Source of the DNA: Anabaena sp. WA102
GTDB taxonomy: Bacteria > Cyanobacteriota > Cyanobacteriia > Cyanobacteriales > Nostocaceae
Direction: 5' to 3'
Length of the DNA: 64,000 nucleotides
Assembly: GCF_001277295.1 (NCBI RefSeq)
Contig: NZ_CP011456.1
Span: 3,972,001 to 4,036,000, forward strand
Shown: one piece after another, positions 19,501 through 26,949 of the stretch
How the letters are laid out: every line of letters begins with the position of its first letter
How positions within the stretch are numbered: position 1 is the stretch's first letter
Notes under the pieces: model-generated
The model's database searches: none
The model's input: the letters and a program-made list of their open reading frames with translations, nothing else
Told to the model about the DNA's origin: nothing
Program-made: the position numbers and the translations under genes

Positions 19501-19570
19501 TTATACCCGTTGCTTGGCTTACCCATTGCACTAAGGAATTTTGACGATCATCAAGTAATACTGTTTTCAT
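16547..19570 (-). CDS. DUF1574 protein with four N-terminal repeats, membrane anchor and SGNH-like domain
   Basis: A 1007-aa protein. Residues about 20-440 contain four diverged repeats of about 100 aa, each with a hydrophobic strand such as LHILCENAECP, LWVFCQSSYSP, LHIFCTPAFDP or LHIMCDAPVCP and ending in a YGRKxGExxPxW-like motif. A transmembrane stretch (GMIWLALGLLLALQSDFMLGYVV) lies near residue 535, followed by a low-complexity Ser/Asn linker. The C-terminal DUF1574 domain starts with PDVLIVGSSRALRGVDP and has FGINGATAQV, resembling SGNH blocks I and II. It pairs with the MBOAT gene downstream, suggesting acylation of an extracellular glycan (inference). Because the four repeats precede the anchor they may be cytosolic; their role is unknown. 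Confidence 0.85.
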   Translation of the reverse strand: MKTVLLDDRQNSLVQWVSQATGINTFGVKVRLLGNDLHILCENAECPQRWQTLSELLQALQQTDVDTLTNDEQPSIYQVLIYGRKKGEHRPEWCHRVYLNQLERHLEQALLAQTETPISPGGSLIISNESLARQGDGDAIARYLSEHLSHLGIAIQVKIKPSAAKNNSQIVANRLWVFCQSSYSPDSSLLAETVAQKLRHLQLVGYQDAIIVAQVRGETEPDWRVRVDLTPPEVMLKEWARWGDVQAIARILTEELLGFEIALQTSLKESTLHIFCTPAFDPLETAPAPDKTTALQAIVPLLESIAPQAIISAAIYGQKTTDKQPTWIDWVSLPASEHPFLLTSALELARAGDQPAMIFLLERLLNPNLDWRLKTGGIRVLLVRKEDLLHIMCDAPVCPTRYQVSSKVTQFIRQLKISGITGVRVYGRRAGDKEPVWHHGADLEERSRLVPEATPEFAATSEYVNSLMIDENSEEILRPDLTNEKVKIFLKEASKNWVLNTNKLIRNLLLNSQIFTPSNQEIDENPDNQGIGSGMIWLALGLLLALQSDFMLGYVVAHTVKNSPKASNNIVSPLSSQAQASSLSPNNQKTSFSNQPGTTELLNNDPSAFNASGFINDNNAQSGNLPAGPLKEKATSTAILLAARSQIPTFNARQLDEQLALYKQRLSTKKRPPDVLIVGSSRALRGVDPVALSKALSSQNHSNIDIFNFGINGATAQVVDVLIRQVLEPQELPKIILWADGSRAFNNGREDITFNAIESSPGYKQILQKSPTKVKANEGNKNLKDPTEKVSNKPKTADTNIYQTTNDWLNQSVANLSASYKSRDQIKILLQKQLQYLPFSYQHSPVKSKVHITHDSEIDNNSSLQGVDFDGFLPLSIRYNPTTYYQKHPKVSGDYDNDYKSFQLAGKQDQAFHSMLEFTKNNNISLVFVNMPLTSDYLDPVRMKYEQQFQEYLLTFTNHPQFIYRDLSQLWTKANDYFSDPSHLNRYGAYEVSNKLAIDPMISWPTK

Positions 19571-19700
19571 GGGCGGTGGGATTTAACAGCAAGGTTGTAT
19601 GGGGGAATTTCGGCTGTACTTGTCAACTAGAATCATAGAACTATCACATTTTGCCATTTTTTTAAATAATTTAGGACTTACGCAGCTTGCAAAATTGACA

Positions 19701-19951
19701 AAGATGGTCTTGGAGAATGTTTGAAAAGTGGTATCCCGTAATTTTCATCACATTGTTACCCCCCGTTCTCCTAAAGGGGGGTAACAATAAAAATCTAGTT
19801 CCCTCCCCTTTATAAGGTTTTATCAATTTCAGGATTAACCCAACAATCATCAGTAACAATAAAAATCTAGTTCCCTCCCCTTTATAAGGGGAGGGTTAGG
19901 GAGGGGTAAAATATTTGATACAGCAATCATGACTTTTCAAACACCATCTTA
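19701..19951. repeat. Inverted-repeat element with AAGATGG...CCATCTTA ends
   Basis: Ends of the type AAGATGGT and GTTTGAAAAGT occur in opposite orientation at both sides, and the interior contains GTAATTTTCATCACATT plus G/C-rich runs and a repeated CTAGTTCCCTCCCCTTTATA block. A related copy is at 55324-55497. There is no coding potential. Confidence 0.6.
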
Positions 19952-20107
19952 TGGAAGAATTTAGGAATTAGGAGGTAGGGGCGCAGCAGGGTTAGCGCAT
20001 CTCAACCCCTATTGACAAAGGGATTTACTCGATATGTGGGAGGATGTTCAATTGACACAACTCAAGGTAGTTTAAGAGATAACCCATCTAACCACTGTAT
20101 CTAAGTA

Positions 20108-20251
20108 ATGTCAACGGGATTTAAGAAGAAGTGCAAAACCAAAACATCTGTTATACCCAGTGTAGACAGCAAAGAGATTACCAGTAAGTTTCTGCACCAC
20201 TTTACGGGAATAAAAGATCCTAGAGCAGAAAGGACTCGAGTTTCACCATAA
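20108..20251 (+). pseudogene. N-terminal remnant of an ISAs1-type transposase
   Basis: An open frame of 47 codons from ATG includes EITSKFLHHFTGIKDPRAER, which matches the opening DPR motif of ISAs1-family transposases, then stops. The rest of the transposase is missing. Just downstream GAGTTGGGAAATTTG (20316-20330) and its exact inverted copy (20372-20386) form a 15-bp palindrome. Otherwise 19571-21084 is non-coding repeat debris, with CCTACGGCA-type short palindromes near 20440-20590. Confidence 0.5.
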
Positions 20252-20834
20252 GAATACTCGGTAACTGGGAAACTCAGGTTTTAACCGCTTTGAATATTTT
20301 TTCATTACCGCCTTGGAGTTGGGAAATTTGGGGTGCTTTTGTAATTCACTTCAACGGGACAATTACCGATTCAAATTTCCCAACTCTGTACGCATAATGT
20401 TTTGCTCACTCATAGCCTCCCATTTCTGGGGTAATGTTAGCTGATGCCTACGGCACGCTGCGCGAACGACCTGTTATAAGAGCTTTTTAGACTTGCAACA
20501 CTGTTTCACTGACCTTAAAACTGTTTAGTTGCAAATGACAGCGCAGGGAACTAGCTATGCCTACGGCAGGCTGGCGCGAACGCATTCGGTGGGTGTCGTG
20601 ACTCAAATAACGGCTACCCTTCGACTCCCTTCGACTTCGCTCAGGGCAAGCCCGCTCAGGGTGGCCTGGTCAGTACGGCTTGCTTGATTTCTCTTACAGG
20701 CCCAGTCCATTTAGGGCTGGGTTACTGACTAATCTTTCCTCAGTTCAGCAACAAGCGATCGCTCACCGCACCCTACAATCAATCATACCATCTCCTATAA
20801 TTGATCGGATAACCTGCACACCTACATTGAAACT

Positions 20835-20900
20835 GTGACCGAAACTGGAAAATACAAAGATACCGTCAACTTACCCAAAACCACCCACCAGAATAAGTAG
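20835..20900 (+). pseudogene. Truncated duplicate of the ileS 5' end
   Basis: From GTG at 20835 the frame encodes VTETGKYKDTVNLPKT, identical to the start of the intact IleS at 27405, then diverges and stops at 20898-20900. The similarity extends upstream through the leader (TGATCGGATAACCTGCACAC) to about 20797. The stop lies in the end of the inverted-repeat element at 20894-20991. The two ileS starts bracket about 6.5 kb of accessory DNA. Confidence 0.85.
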
Positions 20901-20991
20901 TCGGACAAAATTAAATTCACTTGTTGAGAGAGGGAACAGGTGACAAGTGACAGAAAAATAAGTTGTGCAATTAATTCTGTCCCATTACTTA
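20894..20991. mobile_element. 98-bp element related to the 152-bp MITE-like family
   Basis: The left end is TAAGTAGTCGGACAAAATTA and the reverse-complemented right end is TAAGTAATGGGACAGAATTA, matching the ends of the copies at 1212-1363 and 61345-61496. The interior differs and is shorter. It sits at the break point of the duplicated ileS start. Confidence 0.65.
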
Positions 20992-21084
20992 TTATAATTA
21001 ATGTTGGGTTTCCTTACGTCAACCCAACCTACGGGGTAAAATCAAGATTATAAAACACAACTTTAATCACAGGATATTTATAGT

Positions 21085-21627
21085 ATGGAATATCGCCGCG
21101 CTAAAGTGGCAGGAGGAACATACTTTTTTACAGTGGTGACAGAGAAAAGACGAAAAATATTATGTTTACCAAAAAATGTTTCTTTATTAAGATATGCTTT
21201 TGGTTATGTAATACAGAAACATCCATTTATTATAGATGCTGTTGTTATTTTACCTGATCATGTCCACTGTATTTGGACTTTACCAGAAAATTATCATGAT
21301 TTTTCTACCCGTTGGCGGTTAATTAAAAGTTATTTTAGTCGTAAATGTGAAACTATTTCACCAGAAGAAATATCCGTATCTAGAAAAAAGAAAAAACAAC
21401 GGGCTATATGGCAATATCGGTTTTGGGAACATTTAATTAGAGATGAAATAGATTTTCAATATCATGTTGAATATATTCATTATAATCCGGTGAAACATGA
21501 TTTGGTAACAGCACCAAAAGATTGGGAATATTCAAGTTTTTATCGCGCTGTGCGTCAAGGTATGTATGACATGATGTGGGGTGCGGGTGAGGAAATTATT
21601 TTTGATGATGATATTGGCAACGAGTAG
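21085..21627 (+). CDS. REP-associated tyrosine transposase (RAYT, Y1 family)
   Basis: A 180-aa single-strand DNA transposase of the IS200/IS605-like Y1 superfamily. The HUH motif is PDHVHCIW near residue 58. The region around YHVEYIHYNPVKHDL supplies the catalytic tyrosine, and WEYSSFYRAV is the typical RAYT C-terminal motif. RAYTs act on REP palindromes. REP-like GTTGGGTT...AACCCAAC structures flank the gene (21003-21028 and 21625-21704), and similar ones occur at 27272-27352 and 58244-58358. The protein looks intact. Confidence 0.88.
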   Translation: MEYRRAKVAGGTYFFTVVTEKRRKILCLPKNVSLLRYAFGYVIQKHPFIIDAVVILPDHVHCIWTLPENYHDFSTRWRLIKSYFSRKCETISPEEISVSRKKKKQRAIWQYRFWEHLIRDEIDFQYHVEYIHYNPVKHDLVTAPKDWEYSSFYRAVRQGMYDMMWGAGEEIIFDDDIGNE

Positions 21628-21704
21628 GTTGGATTGAATGAAATGAAACCCAACATTTATGGTATACTACTGATGAGTAGTGTCGGGTTTTCTCAACCTA
21701 ATCT
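21625..21704. repeat. REP-like palindromic unit downstream of the RAYT gene
   Basis: TAGGTTGGATTGAATGAAAT is followed by GAAACCCAACA and then a second dyad ending TTTTCTCAACCTA. The same architecture occurs at 27272-27352 just ahead of ileS. It overlaps the RAYT stop codon and is a likely RAYT substrate. Confidence 0.65.
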
Positions 21705-21772
21705 ATTACTAAACAATAACATTTTAATAATCACAACCACCAAATTAATTAAGTTTAAAAAGGTTTCAAGCC

Positions 21773-21892
21773 ATGACTACAACAGTTCAAGCAATCTTCA
21801 AACAATTCAACTCTATTTTTGGTCATTCAGTTATTAAGCGTCGTCAAGAGGAATGGGAACAAAGTCCGGAAGGTTGGGTAGAACAAAGTTAA
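21773..21892 (+). CDS. Small ORF, 39 aa, unknown function
   Basis: ATG at 21773 opens a frame encoding a compact peptide containing FKQFNSIFGHSVIKRRQEEW and ending in GWVEQS. The composition looks protein-like (amphipathic start, charged core, Trp residues) and an AAAAGG sequence lies about 8-12 nt upstream. I do not recognise a function. It sits between the RAYT gene and the first toxin-antitoxin operon. Confidence 0.45.
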   Translation: MTTTVQAIFKQFNSIFGHSVIKRRQEEWEQSPEGWVEQS

Positions 21893-21909
21893 ACCCAACC
21901 CACAATTAC

Positions 21910-22182
21910 TTACGCTGTAACCATTTCCGGTACTAAATTAGGGGATTTTGGCTCAAAATGTAAAACCATTATTTGCTCTGGACGTAAACTAACAGATTGA
22001 TATGTTTGTCCATTGCGTGAAGCGAAGCTATCCCGAAGGGAATCGCTAAATTCTACTTCAAACGCAGCACCATCGGCTAATAATTCAACTATTGTACCAA
22101 CTTGACCACGTAACAAGTTATATTCAGGTAAATCAACTGTGAGTGCTACTACGTCTAGTAATTGGGGCATACTTTTAGTCAT
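21910..22182 (-). CDS. DUF4926 protein, copy 1
   Basis: A 90-aa protein with the DUF4926 core LLDVVALTVDLPEYNLLRGQ then VGTIVEL, FEVEFSD and LRPEQIMVL. The segment SLRDSFASRNG is encoded by a palindromic repeat (22013-22048 region) inserted in frame. It overlaps the end of the upstream RelE-like toxin gene by 8 nt, so it is the third gene of that operon. A close paralogue is the third gene of a MazF-type operon at 24602. DUF4926 proteins have an SH3-like or KOW-like flavour; function is unknown. The C-terminal 14 residues are absent from copy 2. Confidence 0.8.
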   Translation of the reverse strand: MTKSMPQLLDVVALTVDLPEYNLLRGQVGTIVELLADGAAFEVEFSDSLRDSFASRNGQTYQSVSLRPEQIMVLHFEPKSPNLVPEMVTA

Positions 22183-22552
22183 CTAGAATTGTCTTTCCTT
22201 CTTCATATTGAGCTATTGCTTGTTCAATTATTTCATTACTCACATCTGTCAGATCAGATTTAGAATAAATTGTAGTGAGTATAATTCCTTGAGCATTTTT
22301 CAGATAATAAATCACCCTATATCCTCCACTTTTTCCTTTTTGAATGTTACTATTTTTAATACGAACTTTGAAAACTTGATATTTAATTCCCGCAATTCTA
22401 TCTCCAGGAATTTCACCTGCTTGTAGTTGATCAATTAAAGGTTGAACATCACTACGAATTGAACGATAGCGTTTAGCCAGTTCTCTTAAATCCCTTTGAA
22501 AACGAGGAGTAAGAGCAATTTCAATTAGTAGTGGTTCATTATTATTCTGCAT
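22175..22552 (-). CDS. RelE/ParE-superfamily toxin
   Basis: A 125-aa protein with the RelE/ParE fold signature: IEIALTPRFQRDLRELAKRY, then IPGDRIAGIKYQVFKVRIKN and GGYRVIYYLK with a basic centre, and the IILTTIYSKSD strand. Such toxins cleave mRNA at the ribosome or poison gyrase; which applies here cannot be told. The start overlaps the upstream antitoxin gene by 11 nt and the end overlaps DUF4926, indicating translational coupling of all three. Confidence 0.82.
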   Translation of the reverse strand: MQNNNEPLLIEIALTPRFQRDLRELAKRYRSIRSDVQPLIDQLQAGEIPGDRIAGIKYQVFKVRIKNSNIQKGKSGGYRVIYYLKNAQGIILTTIYSKSDLTDVSNEIIEQAIAQYEEGKTILDD

Positions 22553-22796
22553 CTATTCCTTCCCACATTTGTGAAAGGGGTATAGTTTGTCCACTTAATG
22601 CTTCTTTTATTCCCTGATGAATACCTTCAATGACAATTTCTGTGGGTGTTTCTTCAAGAGATGAATTTTTCTCTAATTGGAAAATAGATTTTTGGATAAG
22701 TTCCAATGTGTATGTTTCCACAGAAAGTCCTTGCTGTTGTGCTTCTTGTATTAAATACTGTTCTAATTCTGGTGGTAAGCTGAGGGTTAGTGTCAT
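22542..22796 (-). CDS. Ribbon-helix-helix-like antitoxin of the RelE-type toxin
   Basis: An 84-aa protein. MTLTLSLPPELEQYLIQEAQ and GLSVETYTLELI look like a short beta strand plus two helices, as in MetJ/Arc-type antitoxins; the C-terminal half is acidic and probably binds the toxin. It is the first gene of a three-gene overlapping minus-strand operon (antitoxin - toxin - DUF4926). Autoregulation through its promoter at about 22800-22850 is expected from family knowledge. Confidence 0.75.
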   Translation of the reverse strand: MTLTLSLPPELEQYLIQEAQQQGLSVETYTLELIQKSIFQLEKNSSLEETPTEIVIEGIHQGIKEALSGQTIPLSQMWEGIDAE

Positions 22797-22969
22797 AAGT
22801 CTATTGTGGATGACTTTATATATTGTAAACCTGCAAAAATAAAAAATTGTAAGTTAGGAGAAAATTATTTTCGATACTCATAAAATCTGTTATATTATAG
22901 TACATACGAATTAAAAACATCAAATCCAGATAACTTACAAAATTCATAACTGACTGAGGTTAAATCATC

Positions 22970-23746
22970 ATGTCTAGTATAAACACAGGTATTGAGTGGA
23001 CAGATAAAACTTGGAATCCCACAACTGGTTGTAACAAAGTTAGTCCAGGTTGTGTGCATTGCTACGCAGAAGCTATTACTAAACGCTTTCCTAATAATTT
23101 TAAAAATGGATTTGATTTAACTCTACATCCAGAAAGATTGACAGAACCTTTAAAATGGCGTACTCCTAGTAGAATTTTTGTTAATTCAATGAGTGATCTT
23201 TTTCATGAAGAAGTACCTTTAGATTTTATTCAAAAGGTCTTTAAAGTGATTCATGCTACGCCTCATCACATATATCAAATATTAACAAAAAGACCTGAAA
23301 GATTAGTTGAATTAGCACCACATCTAGACTTTCATAAAAATATCTGGTTAGGTGTATCAGTGGAAAATCAAAGTTATGTTTCTCGTATTGATTTACTTCG
23401 TCAAGTTCCTGCAAATGTGCGTTTTCTTTCCTGTGAACCATTGTTAGGTTCATTAAATCTTGACCTCACAAATATTGATTGGGTCATTGTTGGTGGAGAA
23501 TCTGGTCAAAAACATCGTCCAATGAATATTGAATGGGCTGAAGACATTCGTGACCAATGCCAAAAAGCAGAGGTTGCATTTTTCTTTAAGCAAATCGGTG
23601 GTAGAACTTCTAAAGCTGGAGGTAAGTTATTAGATGGTAGAATATGGGATGAAATGCCAGAAGCTTGGCAAGAACATCAGAAAAAATGGGGTCAATCTCC
23701 ACGAAAATTAGCATTAAAAAAAGAAAGTTTGCAACTTACGGCTTAG
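22970..23746 (+). CDS. DUF5131 (phage Gp37/Gp68-like) family protein
   Basis: A 258-aa protein. It starts TGIEWTDKTWNPTTGCNKVS, followed by PGCVHCYAE, giving three cysteines in a CxxxxxxxCxxC arrangement like a radical-SAM or Fe-S centre. IFVNSMSDLFHEEVP, YQILTKRPERL, GVSVENQ, FLSCEPLLG, WVIVGGESG and FFFKQIGGRTSKAGG are the conserved DUF5131 blocks. In many genomes this family is paired with the three-Cys-motif partner TcmP; no such partner is visible nearby. It lies in the toxin-antitoxin island. Confidence 0.88.
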   Translation: MSSINTGIEWTDKTWNPTTGCNKVSPGCVHCYAEAITKRFPNNFKNGFDLTLHPERLTEPLKWRTPSRIFVNSMSDLFHEEVPLDFIQKVFKVIHATPHHIYQILTKRPERLVELAPHLDFHKNIWLGVSVENQSYVSRIDLLRQVPANVRFLSCEPLLGSLNLDLTNIDWVIVGGESGQKHRPMNIEWAEDIRDQCQKAEVAFFFKQIGGRTSKAGGKLLDGRIWDEMPEAWQEHQKKWGQSPRKLALKKESLQLTA

Positions 23747-23946
23747 GTGGAAATGTGACTTTAACAGAATCTCCAAAGGTATTTTTTCTTCGTTCATTAA
23801 CAGGTGGTTATGTAGTACAAAACACAATTTTATTTAAAATAAATTTACAAAAAATAAAGTTTTCTTATGAAAGATAAAATGTTTGTGATAAAATTAATCT
23901 AGTTTTATCAACTTACCAAAATTTTTGATAATGGCGACAAAAAACT

Positions 23947-24192
23947 ATGACTAATCTCTTACAACAAGCTTATGCTGTCGTCTCCCGGCTACCTGAAGAT
24001 GAACAGAATGAAATTGCTCAACTGATTTTCCAACAATTAGCACAGCGTCAACAACTACTGCATCCAAAAACTATAGATTTTATGCAATTTGCTGGTATTG
24101 CGAATGCTGAAGAAACTATACTTTTACAAAACCTCGAACATGAGATTGCAGAACAAAGATTACTAGACTTGAAAAGGCAAATTGAACTGTGA
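23947..24192 (+). CDS. Antitoxin of a VapBC-like pair
   Basis: An 81-aa protein, MTNLLQQAYAVVSRLPEDEQ onward, with an amphipathic N-terminal helix of the type common in cyanobacterial antitoxins and an acidic, toxin-binding-like C-terminus. Its stop overlaps the start of the PIN-domain gene by 4 nt. Assignment rests on position and composition more than on a definite DNA-binding motif. Confidence 0.7.
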   Translation: MTNLLQQAYAVVSRLPEDEQNEIAQLIFQQLAQRQQLLHPKTIDFMQFAGIANAEETILLQNLEHEIAEQRLLDLKRQIEL

Positions 24193-24605
24193 AAAAAGCT
24201 TTACTAGATACTAATATCCTCTCATATTTTCTGCGAGGTGAAACACAAGTTGTCAAAAAATTCCGTGAATATCAACAATTTCATAGTTATCTAACTTTTT
24301 CTGTTCTTACCTATTACGAAATCAAAAGTGGATTGCTGTATAAAGATGCTAGAAATCTTTTGCAGCAATTTGAAATTCTTGCCAATAGCAGCGAGATTTT
24401 ACCCCTTGATATAGATACAGCTAATGTTGCCAGTATTATTTATCAAGATTTACGTCAGAGAGGTTTATTAATTACTCCCCTCGACTTACTGACTGGAGCA
24501 TCAGCAATTCATCATAAATGCGTTTTAATCACTGCCAATATTAAGCACTTTCAAAATATCCCTAATTTAGAATATGAAAATTGGATAACACCTCCCTTAT
24601 CCTAA
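24189..24605 (+). CDS. PIN-domain ribonuclease toxin (VapC type)
   Basis: A 138-aa PIN protein with a GTG start overlapping the antitoxin gene. Acidic active-site residues are in place: Asp7 (LLDTNILSYFL), Glu44 (TYYEIKSGL) and Asp99 (TPLDLLTGASAI), followed by the ITANIKHFQNIPNL motif. VapC toxins cut specific RNAs, often tRNA. The gene ends 3 nt inside the opposite-strand DUF4926 copy 2, so the two operons converge. Confidence 0.9.
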   Translation: MKKALLDTNILSYFLRGETQVVKKFREYQQFHSYLTFSVLTYYEIKSGLLYKDARNLLQQFEILANSSEILPLDIDTANVASIIYQDLRQRGLLITPLDLLTGASAIHHKCVLITANIKHFQNIPNLEYENWITPPLS

Positions 24606-24832
24606 AAATGTAACACCATTATTTGCTCTGGACGTAAACCAATAGATTCATAAGTTTGTCCATTGCGTGAAGCGAAGCTATCCCGAAGGGAATCGCTAAA
24701 TTCTACTTCAAACGCAGCACCATCAGCTAATAATTCAACTATTGTACCAACTTGACCACGCAATAAATTATATTCAGGTAAATCAATTGTGAGTGCTACT
24801 ACGTCTAGTAAATTGGGTGTATTTTTAGTCAT
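24602..24832 (-). CDS. DUF4926 protein, copy 2
   Basis: A 76-aa paralogue of the protein at 21910, nearly identical over its length and carrying the same in-frame palindromic insertion (SLRDSFASRNG). It overlaps the MazF-type toxin gene by 4 nt (ATGA type) as the third gene of that operon. The repeated placement behind two unrelated toxins suggests that it moves with, or serves, toxin-antitoxin modules (inference). Function is unknown. Confidence 0.8.
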   Translation of the reverse strand: MTKNTPNLLDVVALTIDLPEYNLLRGQVGTIVELLADGAAFEVEFSDSLRDSFASRNGQTYESIGLRPEQIMVLHF

Positions 24833-25212
24833 TTAATATTCAAAACAATAGCTAAAGCATTACTAATTTCCTGCATAATTTCTTCCGCAACTATTCCCAC
24901 TTTTTTAATTAGTCGTTGTTGAGAAACTGAACGAATTTGAAAAGTATCTGCTGTGGATAATTTGCTTAAATTATTCTCTGCTGTTGTTTCAATACGTATC
25001 ATCCAAGGTACTTGTGCAAAAACTTCGTTCCATCCGGTAATAGGTACAATAACCTTTAAGCGTAAAGTACCTATATCATCATTATTAACAATGATACAAG
25101 GTCGGGTTTTGCTAATTTCATCCCCTACTGTGGGATCAGCATTATACAGCCAGATTTCACCTCTACGCATAATCTTGGTACTCATAAAAATCTTCATTAT
25201 AAGTATCAACAA
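24829..25212 (-). CDS. MazF/PemK-type endoribonuclease toxin
   Basis: The frame is 127 aa, but the MazF domain begins at MRRGEIWLYNADPTVGDEIS and continues KTRPCIIVNNDD and VIVPITGW. The true start is probably ATG at 25170 (overlapping the antitoxin stop by 8 nt) or 25185; the first 9-14 residues read from the antitoxin gene's 3' end. MazF toxins cleave mRNA at short sequence motifs. It is followed by DUF4926 copy 2 with a 4-nt overlap. Confidence 0.85.
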   Translation of the reverse strand: MLILIMKIFMSTKIMRRGEIWLYNADPTVGDEISKTRPCIIVNNDDIGTLRLKVIVPITGWNEVFAQVPWMIRIETTAENNLSKLSTADTFQIRSVSQQRLIKKVGIVAEEIMQEISNALAIVLNIK

Positions 25213-25405
25213 ATTCTGTTAAACTGCTTTCTGTTTCATAATAAGAACGCATCATTTCCGCAGCAGCAGTTAAGCTCAGTTTTTGAGGATTTTGCATTTC
25301 TTCACGCATGAGTTTTAAGGCAAATTCTATTATCTCTAGTCTTTCGACATTAGGCATTTGTTTAATAGCTTCTAAAATTTGGGGGTTGATCATAATTTGT
25401 GGCAA
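25163..25405 (-). CDS. Antitoxin of the MazF-type toxin
   Basis: An 80-aa acidic protein: INPQILEAIKQMPNVERLEI, EFALKLMREEMQ, then an acidic tail ending DTYNEDFYEYQDYA. It overlaps the toxin start and is first in the antitoxin - toxin - DUF4926 operon. No classical AbrB or RHH motif is obvious; the call is from position and composition. Confidence 0.65.
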   Translation of the reverse strand: MPQIMINPQILEAIKQMPNVERLEIIEFALKLMREEMQNPQKLSLTAAAEMMRSYYETESSLTEFVDTYNEDFYEYQDYA

Positions 25406-25523
25406 TTGTAAGTAGTTTCTATTTTAAAGTAAGACAGAAGTGTTGAATGTTAGGAAAAGATTAAAAAAAAGTACCATAATTTGATACAATCTAAAAAAAT
25501 CTAGATAAAGAATTATCAAATTA

Positions 25524-25635
25524 TGCGCTTAAAGAATTTTCCAGAAGTGGTCAAAACAATATTGAAACCATTGCCCAAAAAAGATTATCCAGTTCTGGAC
25601 ACATTTTCATTTGTATCAGTGTGGTTACAGTCTTA
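25524..25635 (+). pseudogene. N-terminal fragment of a transposase, cut by the IS4-type element
   Basis: ATG at 25524 opens a frame encoding MRLKNFPEVVKTILKPLPKK, DYPVLDTFSFVSVWLQ and then a stop inside the inverted repeat of the IS at 25632. The wording is typical of the N-terminus of a cyanobacterial IS transposase. The remainder is not found on the other side of the IS. Confidence 0.5.
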
Positions 25636-26949
25636 ACGGGTGACAAGGCGGCTAAAGAGCTTGTTTCATAAGGGATAGAGCCTGAAAGCCCCGTTGAAAA
25701 AAGAGGCGTTTATGAGGCTTGAGATTGATTAAATTCAGAGCTAAATCAGCCCATAATTCCATACCATAAATCCATAGTTGTCCGTAGAGAGCAAAGCTAA
25801 AATCACTTTGACGTGGGTACTTGTCCTGATGTTGTTGAATACGTCCGGCATAAGTCTCTATACCTAATTTTTTCATCCGTTGACCGTGCATAGTGGCTAA
25901 ACTATAAGCAATGACAATCAATAATACTAAAGCTAAAAAGCGAGTTTCATTTACTTTAGTATCCTCTAAATTATAACCACCAGTTTTACAATCCTTAAAG
26001 AATTGCTCAATTCCCCATCGACATCTATAGAGGCATAAAGTTTGTTGGAGAGTTGGTAGATTCGTCAAGATATACCAAGGTTCTTTTGGTCCAGAGTTCC
26101 GATATTTTCTCTTCCAATAAACAGCGATATTAAATAAGCCTAATTCATCCCCTTTACCACATTTAACTTTTTCATAAAATCTCGACATTCCTGGCTTAAA
26201 TCCTTGATTTTTAAGAACTTGATATTCTTGTTCAGGTTTTTCTTGAAAATAAAGGTTTTTCTTCTGGCGTAAAGCGAAGTAAACTCCTTGCTCATCAAGC
26301 CATTTAGCCAGTTTTGGACTATGAAATTCTCTGTCTGCTAACACCACAATTCGACATTTTTTTAACAACTTTATTGCTGTCTTTATTAATCTTTTCTGTG
26401 TTTGTAAATTACTATTTCCGACATGATTTAATGTTTCCCAATATAGTGGTAGGGCATGAGTACCCCATACCAATGTCACCATAAATATATTTCGCCCCTT
26501 CCACTGTGTTCTATCCAGTGCTACCATCCAATAACCATATTTTTGATACTGTTTTTTATGAAAATAACGGCGCTGTTCTCGATTCAGTTGTTTTGGTGTT
26601 AACGATTGTCTAATCCAATATTTTATCAATGGAAACCATAATAATTTTACGCAGAGTTTACCTATTCCTAAAAATCTTTGTAGATTACGTTTCCTGCTTT
26701 CATATTTAATTGGTTGGGGAAACAAGCTGGCCAATTTTGACAGTTTTACTTGGCGATGAGCCTGTATTAATAACAACAATATCTCTAGTGTCAAATACTG
26801 CTGTTCACTCAAATGCTTTCGGAAAATTGTTTGATATGATTGTGGTAACATTTTTTGCTTCGGGGGCTTCTTTGTCCCTATTTTTTTACTCCCTTATTTT
26901 CTCAAATTATTGCCACATCTCATCTTCAACCGCCTTGTCACCCGTTAAG
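25632..26949 (-). mobile_element. IS4-type insertion sequence, 1318 bp
   Basis: Perfect 20-bp terminal inverted repeats CTTAACGGGTGACAAGGCGG bound the element (25632-25651 and inverted at 26930-26949) and enclose one transposase gene. No target-site duplication is visible, and the flanks belong to two unrelated truncated genes, so a deletion or recombination next to the element is likely. Confidence 0.88.
25652..26851 (-). CDS. IS4-family DDE transposase
   Basis: A 399-aa transposase with the DDE triad in typical context: first Asp in YWMVALDRTQWKGRN, second in IVVLADREFHSP, and the Glu in the YREK-like block CRWGIEQFFKDCKTGG. The stop codon lies directly at the right-hand inverted repeat. 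Length and reading frame are intact, so the element may be active. Confidence 0.92.
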   Translation of the reverse strand: MLPQSYQTIFRKHLSEQQYLTLEILLLLIQAHRQVKLSKLASLFPQPIKYESRKRNLQRFLGIGKLCVKLLWFPLIKYWIRQSLTPKQLNREQRRYFHKKQYQKYGYWMVALDRTQWKGRNIFMVTLVWGTHALPLYWETLNHVGNSNLQTQKRLIKTAIKLLKKCRIVVLADREFHSPKLAKWLDEQGVYFALRQKKNLYFQEKPEQEYQVLKNQGFKPGMSRFYEKVKCGKGDELGLFNIAVYWKRKYRNSGPKEPWYILTNLPTLQQTLCLYRCRWGIEQFFKDCKTGGYNLEDTKVNETRFLALVLLIVIAYSLATMHGQRMKKLGIETYAGRIQQHQDKYPRQSDFSFALYGQLWIYGMELWADLALNLINLKPHKRLFFQRGFQALSLMKQAL

